Shown here piece by piece: positions 56,913 to 64,000 of a stretch of 64,000 nt of DNA. Numbering within the stretch: position 1 is the first letter of the stretch; each line of letters opens with the position of its first letter. The stretch spans positions 124,001 through 188,000 of the forward strand of contig JAIVFH010000042.1 of assembly GCA_025765595.1 (NCBI GenBank). Direction: 5' to 3'. The DNA comes from Obelidium mucronatum. Lineage: Eukaryota > Chytridiomycota > Chytridiomycetes > Chytridiales > Chytriomycetaceae. The position numbers and the translations under genes are program-made. The notes under the pieces were generated by a model that was given only the letters and a program-made list of their open reading frames with translations, ran no database searches and had not been told where the DNA came from.

Positions 56913-59900
56913 CTATCTTCTACTGACGGCAGCTGCAACACTTTGAGAGCATTTTTGGTTTGTTTGGCCACTTAAACAGTTTTGGTTAACAAGGCTAAAA
57001 AAAAAAAGAAAGACAAAATTAATGAACTGTAACAATAGGAAAAAAAACGCCGAAAAAAGAACGCTTCTTCATACATTGCTGACTGGGTTGTGTGATGAAT
57101 ATTGCTGGTTCCATTCACTCCAAACAATTGCCAAAGGCCGTCACTTCGAAAAACTACACTGAATGAGCTCAGAGATTTTCCCATGATTGTCGTCGCGTTT
57201 GACCACACGTTATTGCTTTGTCTCGTCATATACTTGAGTTCATTTGACGTAGTGGTCAAGAAAACGTATAGAACGTTATTTGGCGACAGAATCGGCTGAA
57301 ACTGCTTAACGTAGTAAGAAAGCGTCTGAAACTTGGTGCCATAGTACAAGGCGTTGTTTTTTGAATAAATGAAGGGAACTACAGAGCCGTTGCCATCCTT
57401 AATCAGAGTGACACTGCTCAGATCACCCCAGCTATTGATAACCGTCCAATTCGAGGTCCAACCATAAGTCGAGTTTTGAACAGTTTTGAATAATCCATAC
57501 AAGGAACAGACCCATACTTCCAAAAGGTTGTCACCATTTCTTGCAGCCGACACTTGAAAAACATGGTTGCCGCCAGTCATGGAATTGGTCATTCCACTCC
57601 AGGCAGTAAAGTTATTCCCATTGATGACGGTTTGCGCGAGCGAATCAACTTTTCTGGTGTCGATTGTTCCTCCAATACCGAAAAGTTCCAAGCGGTTTTG
57701 ATAGTTAAGTGTTGCAACTATGGAGCGCTTCCAACCAGCGGCCGATGCACCTAAACCGCCCACTGGAGATTCAACAAATGTCAGATTGTTGGGACTGCCT
57801 TGTGCATGGTGATACACGGTGCCTCCATACAGTCCCAACCACCCCACACTCTCATTGCGTACAGAAAAGACATCAATGCGTCCATTATCGCTATATGCCA
57901 CAATCAACTCAGAAATATTGGTTTTCCCAAATGTATATGTTCCATTTGTAGTCCAATTGAAGCTATTCGCGGAAAGTTGACTCAAAGTATTGATGTTGTT
58001 TGCAGTGTAGGCAAACACTTGCAATCTACCGTCCGCGTTTTTGGCAGCAGCCACGTTGCTGAAAAGTCCAGTAAGTGAAGACCACACAAAGTTATCCTTT
58101 TGGCCTTGCCAGCTTGGCGGAACTATTATCATGTGGAGCAGAGTTACGTTAGCATGATTGAATGAATACGACAAAAATAAAATAAATAATAAAAAGAAAA
58201 GAAAAAAAAGAGAACGGAATAAAAAAATTCAATAAATGAATAAAACTAAGAGGACAACAGAATTGCACTGTACCTGTGCCAGTCAAGTTATTGTTCTGCA
58301 AATTCAAGTAGCTCAGCGATCCCAACACAGACCAAGAGCTTGGAATGGATCCGTTGAAAGTATTGTTGCTCAGATCCCTGAAAGCACGATATGCCGTCAA
58401 CAAGGTCAATTCATGAATAAAAAATGGAAGCTTACAAATATGTCAAGCGATTCAACAACGAAAGATCCGCAGGCAACGCTCCAGTGAGATTTTTGGCGGG
58501 CAGTATGCTTTGGAGGGGAATCAGCGAATCATGTCCACAAAATAACACAGCAAGTTCTTACATGGCGACACAGTTTCCATCTGCATTCAGTTTAATCAAC
58601 CCACTGCTGTTTCCAGCGGCGCAGTTTGTAGCCAGTGTACCCAGTCTGGACGAAAGAGCTGGGAATGAAGCCAGCAAAAGGCGGCAGTCGGTGTTGGCAT
58701 CTACCAAACTGAAATCAAAAATAAAATAATTATAAAAAAAATTAAAAAGAAGATGGGTTATTTCGGATCTTAAAAGAGTGAGAAACAAGCGCGATCAATC
58801 ATACATTTTGGACTGACTAGTGTAATTGATTGTTCCAGTTCCATTCAAACCGAACAACTGCCAAAGATCATCGTTACGGAAAACAACACTGAAGCTGGTG
58901 ACAGGACTTCCAATAACAACTGCAGCCGACCACACGTAATTGTCACGTGTCATATACTGGACAACTTTGGAAGTAGTGGTCATGAACAAGTAAAGCCTGG
59001 TGTAGGCAGTATTGTAGATGGGTTGCATAGTAAGAATATTCGTAGCCAGCTGCTCACACGCCGTGCCGTAGTGCAGCGTATTCGAAGATGAAATGGTAAA
59101 GGGAATGACAGTTCCATTGGCATCCTTGATGACCTTGACTTGCCATAAATCCACCCGGGCATTGGCAGTTGTCCAGCCACTGTACAGCGTAATACTAGTA
59201 GACACCGAATATCTCAACCCAGTTGTTCCAACACTCCATACTTCAATCGGACCATTACCACTGATAGCAGCCGAGACTTGGCGGATGGTTCCTGTGAGCT
59301 CGGTGTTGCTGACTGGGACAAAATCACTCCACACATTCCCGTTCGGAACCATATTACGCAACCAAAAAATATTTTGATTACCAACAACTGCATAGACCAA
59401 AGTATTTCCAGACGGGCCGAGGATTATGCATAGTGTAGACGATTGTACCAAAGCGCTCTTGAACCCACCAAGTGGAATATCGGCAGTGAAAGAGAGACCA
59501 TTGCTCGTGGCAGACTGAGAATAGTGATATACTGTACCATAGTTTGGTGCTGTTCGGTTGTACAGAGTGAAGACTTCAATTCTACCAGTAGACGACTGGC
59601 CAAGTGCAATTTGGGTGAGGTTCTGTTGGAGGCCGAAGGAGTAGGAACCATTTGTGGTCCATGAATAGTTGTTTGCAGTGAGTTGATACATTGTATCAAC
59701 CCCGCTGGATGTGTAGGAAAAGACTTGGAGACGACCATCAGCATTGGTGGCAGCAACAACGTTGCTGTAAGATCCTGTGAGAGAGCCCCAGGCAAAGCTA
59801 CTTGGAGCTGTCCAGTTCAAGGGGGCTACGATTATAACAAAGGATAGTCAAGTTAGTGGGAATGGCGTATCGATTGCTTTGTGAAGCCAACCTGAACCAG

Positions 59901-62900
59901 ACAAATTATTCCCCTTCAAATTCAAGTAGCTGAATGTTTTGAAATTTGACCAAGATGGTGGAATAGGGCCAGTATATGTGTTGTTACTCAAGTCCCTTGA
60001 TAATAATTGTCAATAAAAAAAAATCATATTCGTTTCCACTCGAGTAGACTCACAAGTACGTCAAACGAGAAAATACACTCAAGTCAGGAAGAGTTCCGTT
60101 AAGTTTTTTTGCCGGCAACGATCTACAAATTTACATGTCAATTAATAAAGTTTACACACTCTCTTTGTCATGGGGAACACACAAAGCTACACAATTTCCG
60201 CTTGTATCAAACTGCACTGCGCCATTTCCTGCTGAACAATTTGATGCTATGCTACCAAATGCAGAAACTAGCGATGGGAATATTTGATGAAGTTTCGCGC
60301 AGTCTGGTAGCCCTGGAGAAACAGTCGAAGCTGATGTAGATGTGGCGGTCATCTGAACCACAGCCGACGGTGGCTGGCTCGTAATAGGTGACAACGGAGG
60401 GGTGTTTGATCTTGACGAACTTTGAAGTGGCAAATTTGTACCAACACTTCTGGGTGATGTCATCCCTGTTTGTGTCGCTGCAGGTGAAACTGGGCTGACC
60501 ACATTTGTTGGCCTACTGCTGCTATTTCCATTTAAAACACCAGAAGGACTTCCCAATGGAACGGTTGTTGGCCTTGCTCCTGAAGGCGAAACACCGGAAG
60601 GACTTCCCAATGGAACGGTTGTTGGCCTTGCTCCTGAAGGCGAAACACCAGAAGAACTTCCCAATGAAACTGTTGTTGGTCGGGATCCTGATGGCGAAAC
60701 ACCGGAAGGACTTCCCAATGGAACGGTTGTTGGCCTTGCTCCTGAAGGCGAAACACCGGACGGACTTTCCAAAGGAATGGTTGTTTGCCTGGCTCCTGAC
60801 GTAATTCCGGCCACCGACGATGCAGGTCTTATATTAGATACCCAGGTCGTAGTTACCCCTTGTTGGCCACACTTTTGGTTGGGTGGGCCACTCAAGCAGT
60901 TTTGGTCAACAAGTCTGAAAATCCAAAAAAAAAAAAAAAAAAAATAAAATAAAATAAAAGGAAGACAAAGTTAATAAGCTGTAAAAATCGGAAACAAGAA
61001 CGCTTCTTCATACATTGCCGACTGGGTTGTGTGATGAATATTGCTGGTTCCATTCACTCCAAACAATTGCCAAAGGCCATCACTTCGAAAAACTACACTG
61101 AATGAGCTCAGAGATTTTCCCATGATTGTCGTCGCGTTTGACCACACGTTATTGCTTTGTCTCGTCATATACTTGAGTTCATTTGACGTAGTGGTCAAGA
61201 AAACGTATAGAACGTTATTTGGCGACAGAATCGGCTGAAACTGCTTAACGTAGTAAGAAAGCGTCTGAAACTTGGTGCCATAGTACAAGGCGTTGTTTTT
61301 TGAATAAATGAAGGGAACTACAGAGCCGTTGCCATCCTTAATCAGAGTGACACTGCTCAGATCACCCCAGCTATTGATAACCGTCCAATTCGAGGTCCAA
61401 CCATAAGTCGAGTTTTGAACAGTTTTGAATAATCCATACAAGGAACAGACCCATACTTCCAAAAGGTTGTCACCATTTCTTGCAGCCGACACTTGAAAAA
61501 CATGGTTCCCACCAGTCATGGAATTGGTCATTCCACTCCAGGCAGTAAAGTTATTCCCATTGATGACGGTTTGCGCAAGCGAATCAACTTTTCTGGTGTC
61601 GATTGTTCCTCCAATACCGAAAAGTTCCAAGCGGTTTTGATAGTTAAGTGTTGCAACTATGGCGCGCTTCCAACCAGCGGCCGATGCACCTAAACCGCCC
61701 ACTGGAGATTCAACAAATGTCAGATTGTTGGGGCTGCCTTGTGCATGGTGATACACGGTGCCTCCATACAGTCCCAACCACCCCACACTCTCATTGCGTA
61801 CAGAAAAGACATCAATGCGTCCATTATCGCTATATGCCACAATCAACTCAGAGATGTTGGTTTTCCCAAATGTATATGTTCCATTTGTAGTCCAATTGAA
61901 GCTATTCGCGGAAAGTTGACTCAGAGTATTGATATTGTTTGCAGTGTAGGCAAACACTTGCAATCTACCGTCCGCGTTTTTGGCAGCAGCCACGTTGCTG
62001 AAGAGTCCAGTAAGTGAAGACCACGCAAAGTTATCCTTTTGGCCTTGCCAGCTTGGCGGAACTATTATCATGTGGGGCAGAGTTACGTCAGCATGATTGA
62101 ATGAATCCGACAAAAATAAAATAAATAATTAAAAAAAAAAGAAAAAAAAGAGCATAACAAAAAAATAAATAAGAAATGGAAAGAAAAAATAAAAAACATT
62201 AAATAAATGAATAAAAACAAGAGGACAACAGAATTGCACTGTACCTGCGCCAGTCAAGTTATTGTTTTGCAAATTCAAGTAGCTTAGCGATCCCAACACA
62301 GACCAAGAGCTTGGAATGGATCCGTTGAAAGTATTGTTGCTCAGATCCCTGAAAGCACAATATACCGTCAACAAGGTCAATTCATGAATTAAAAAATGGA
62401 AGCTTACAAATATGTCAAGCGATTCAACAACGAAAGATCCGCGGGCAACGCTCCAGTGAGATTTTTGGCGGGCAGTATGCTTTGGCGGGGAATCAGCGAA
62501 TCATATCCATCACCAAAAAAACAAAAAAGCAAGTTCTTACATGGCGATACAGTTTCCATCTGCATTCAGTTTAATCAACCCACTGCTGTTTCCAGCTGCG
62601 CAGTTTGTAGCCAGTGTACCCAGTCTGGACGAAAGAGCTGGGAATGAAGCCAGCAAAAGGCGGCAGTCGGTGTTGGCATCCACCAAACTGAAATAAAAAT
62701 GGAAATAAAATATTAATAATAAAAATAATAAACGAAGATGGGTTATTTCGGATCTTAAAAGAGAGAGTAAACAAGCGCGATCAATCTTACATTTTGGACT
62801 GACTAGTGTAATTAATTGTTCCAGTTCCATCCAAATCAAACAACTGCCAAAGATCATCGTTACGGAAAACAACACTGAAGCTGGTGACAGGACTTCCAAT

Positions 62901-64000
62901 AACAACTGCAGCCGACCACACGTAATTGTCACGTGTCATATACTGGACAACTTTGGAAGTAGTGGTCATGAACAAGTAAAGCCTGGTGTAGGCAGTATTG
63001 TAGATGGGTTGCATAGTAAGAATATTCGTGGCCAGCTGCTCACACGCCGTGCCGTAGTGCAGCGTATTCGAAGATGAAATGGTAAATGGAATGACAGTTC
63101 CATTGGCATCCTTGATGACCTTGACTTGCCATAAATCCACGCGGGCATTGGCAGTTGTCCAGCCGCTGTACAGCGTAATACTAGTAGACACCGAATATCT
63201 CAAACCAGTTGTTCCAACACTCCATACTTCAATCGGACCATTACCACTTATTGCAGCCGAGACTTGGCGGATGGTTCCTGTGAGCTCGGTGTTGCTGACT
63301 GGGACAAAATCACTCCACACATTCCCGTTTGGAACCATATTACGCAACCAAAAAATATTTTGATTACCAACAACTGCATAGACCAAAGTATTTCCAGACG
63401 GGCCGGGGATTATGCATAGTGTAGACGATTGTACCAAAGCGCTCTTGAACCCACCAAGTGGAATATCGGCAGTGAAAGAGAGACCATTGCTCGTGGCAGA
63501 CTGAGAATAGTGATATACTGTACCATAGTTTGGTGCTGTTCTGTTGTACAGAGTGAAGACTTCAATTCTACCAGTAGACGACTGGCCAAGTGCGATTTGA
63601 GTGAGGTTCTGTTGGAGGCCGAAGGAGTAGGAACCATTTGTAGTCCATGAATAGTTGTTTGCAGTGAGTTGATACATTGTATCAACTCCGCTGGATGTGT
63701 AGGAAAAGACTTGGAGACGACCATCAGCATTGGTGGCAGCAACAACGTTGCTGTAAGATCCTGTGAGAGAGCCCCAGACAAAGCTACTTGGAGCTGTCCA
63801 GTTCAGTGGAGCTTTTATTTCATGGAAAATTGTTTAGTTCATTTTTTGTTTTTTGTTTTTTTGGGACACGGAATTGTCAATTTTGTGTGAGGCATGGGGG
63901 AAAAAAAGCCAAACCTGAACCAGTCAGATTATTTCCTTTTAGATTCAAGTAACTAAATGTTTTGAAGCTTGTCCACGATGGTGGAATGGATCCAGTGTAC
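56913..64000 (-). CDS. Giant LRR plus PLL-like beta-propeller surface protein (5' end off window)
   Basis: One minus-strand gene, open at 64000 and ending at TAG 56915-56913. Exons: 64000-63915, 63811-62791, 62687-62541, 62479-62408, 62348-62245, 62061-61014, 60914-60183, 60122-60054, 59995-59892, 59825-58805, 58708-58562, 58507-58436, 58377-58274, 58122-57075 and 56994-56913. All junctions keep one frame. The order repeats: a Cys-containing LRR cap ('DANTDCRLLL', 'NCAAGNSSGL'), two plant-type LRRs ('DLSNNTFNGSIPSSW', 'YLNLQNNNLTG'), then a roughly 340-residue propeller with 'SNVVAATNADGRLQVF' blades, as in Photorhabdus-type lectins (PLL). Two propeller types alternate, with a Ser/Pro/Gly linker in between. 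Many N-x-S/T sites suggest secretion. Sugar binding is inferred. Confidence 0.8.
56950..64000. repeat. Tandem segmental duplication inside the LRR-propeller gene
   Basis: The segment from about 60880 to 64000 repeats 56950-60010 with near identity, including introns. Homologous exon starts are offset by 3939 bp (62061/58122), 3972 bp (62479/58507) and 3986 bp (63811/59825). The differences come from intron indels and the 0.7-kb linker present only in the left-hand joint (60914-60183). Confidence 0.95.
60546..60815 (-). repeat. 54-bp coding minisatellite in the linker
   Basis: Five units start at 60546, 60600, 60654, 60708 and 60762. Each encodes 18 residues of the type 'GARPTTVPLGSPSGVSPS' on the minus strand, a Ser/Thr/Pro-rich stalk that is probably O-glycosylated. 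Confidence 0.9.

Overview
This is eukaryotic nuclear DNA. Genes are single cistrons on both strands, interrupted by many short GT-AG introns (about 40-400 bp). The repertoire points to an opisthokont with a flagellated stage: a ropporin/RSP11-type protein (ROPN1L), a TTC6-like TPR protein and a membrane-anchored ADAM protease sit beside a fungal-looking PNS1/choline-transporter-like protein, transaldolase and pyruvate kinase. My best inference is a zoosporic early-diverging fungus (chytrid-, aphelid- or blastoclad-like). The species cannot be named from the sequence alone.

Layout. 0-9 kb is element-rich: a LINE reverse-transcriptase remnant, three small unrecognised spliced genes, a broken IS630/Tc1-type transposase with a convergent companion ORF, families of short inverted repeats, and a run of consecutive hairpins near 8.3 kb. 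9-27 kb is a compact gene block: ADAM metalloprotease, ZNHIT2, an HNH protein, a possible CNB-domain fragment, NDUFAF7 divergent from the proteasome ATPase RPT4, a small heat-shock protein, a VHS/ENTH-like protein, a one-pass polyQ membrane protein, transaldolase, hydroxyacid-oxoacid transhydrogenase (with one in-frame TAA) and ROPN1L. 27-38 kb is gene-poor: direct repeats, a relic of the lectin-LRR gene, a cluster of GC-rich mini-hairpins, a polyQ ORF and two decayed DNA transposons. 38-57 kb is gene-rich again: a tropomodulin-like LRR protein, a PHD-finger protein resembling Polycomb-like factors, a PNS1-type transporter, a HAD phosphatase, an F-box/JmjC protein, pyruvate kinase and an 8.4-kb TTC6-like gene. 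57-64 kb is one very large minus-strand gene, open at the window edge, that alternates LRR blocks with PLL-like beta-propellers and was made by an internal tandem duplication of about 3.95 kb.

The most unusual signal is a family of tiny palindromes with a variable stem and an almost constant C-GNA-G apex. They lie in introns of three unrelated housekeeping genes and in an intergenic cluster. The intronic copies all carry GNA on the transcribed-sense strand. GNA triloops are known to make exceptionally stable DNA mini-hairpins, so this may be an undescribed hairpin-based mobile or structural element. Other points are a nonsense codon at a conserved Gln in an otherwise intact metabolic gene, a (GT)36 tract that itself supplies a splice donor, GC-rich 5' ends of several genes, and stop codons that overlap the AATAAA signal.
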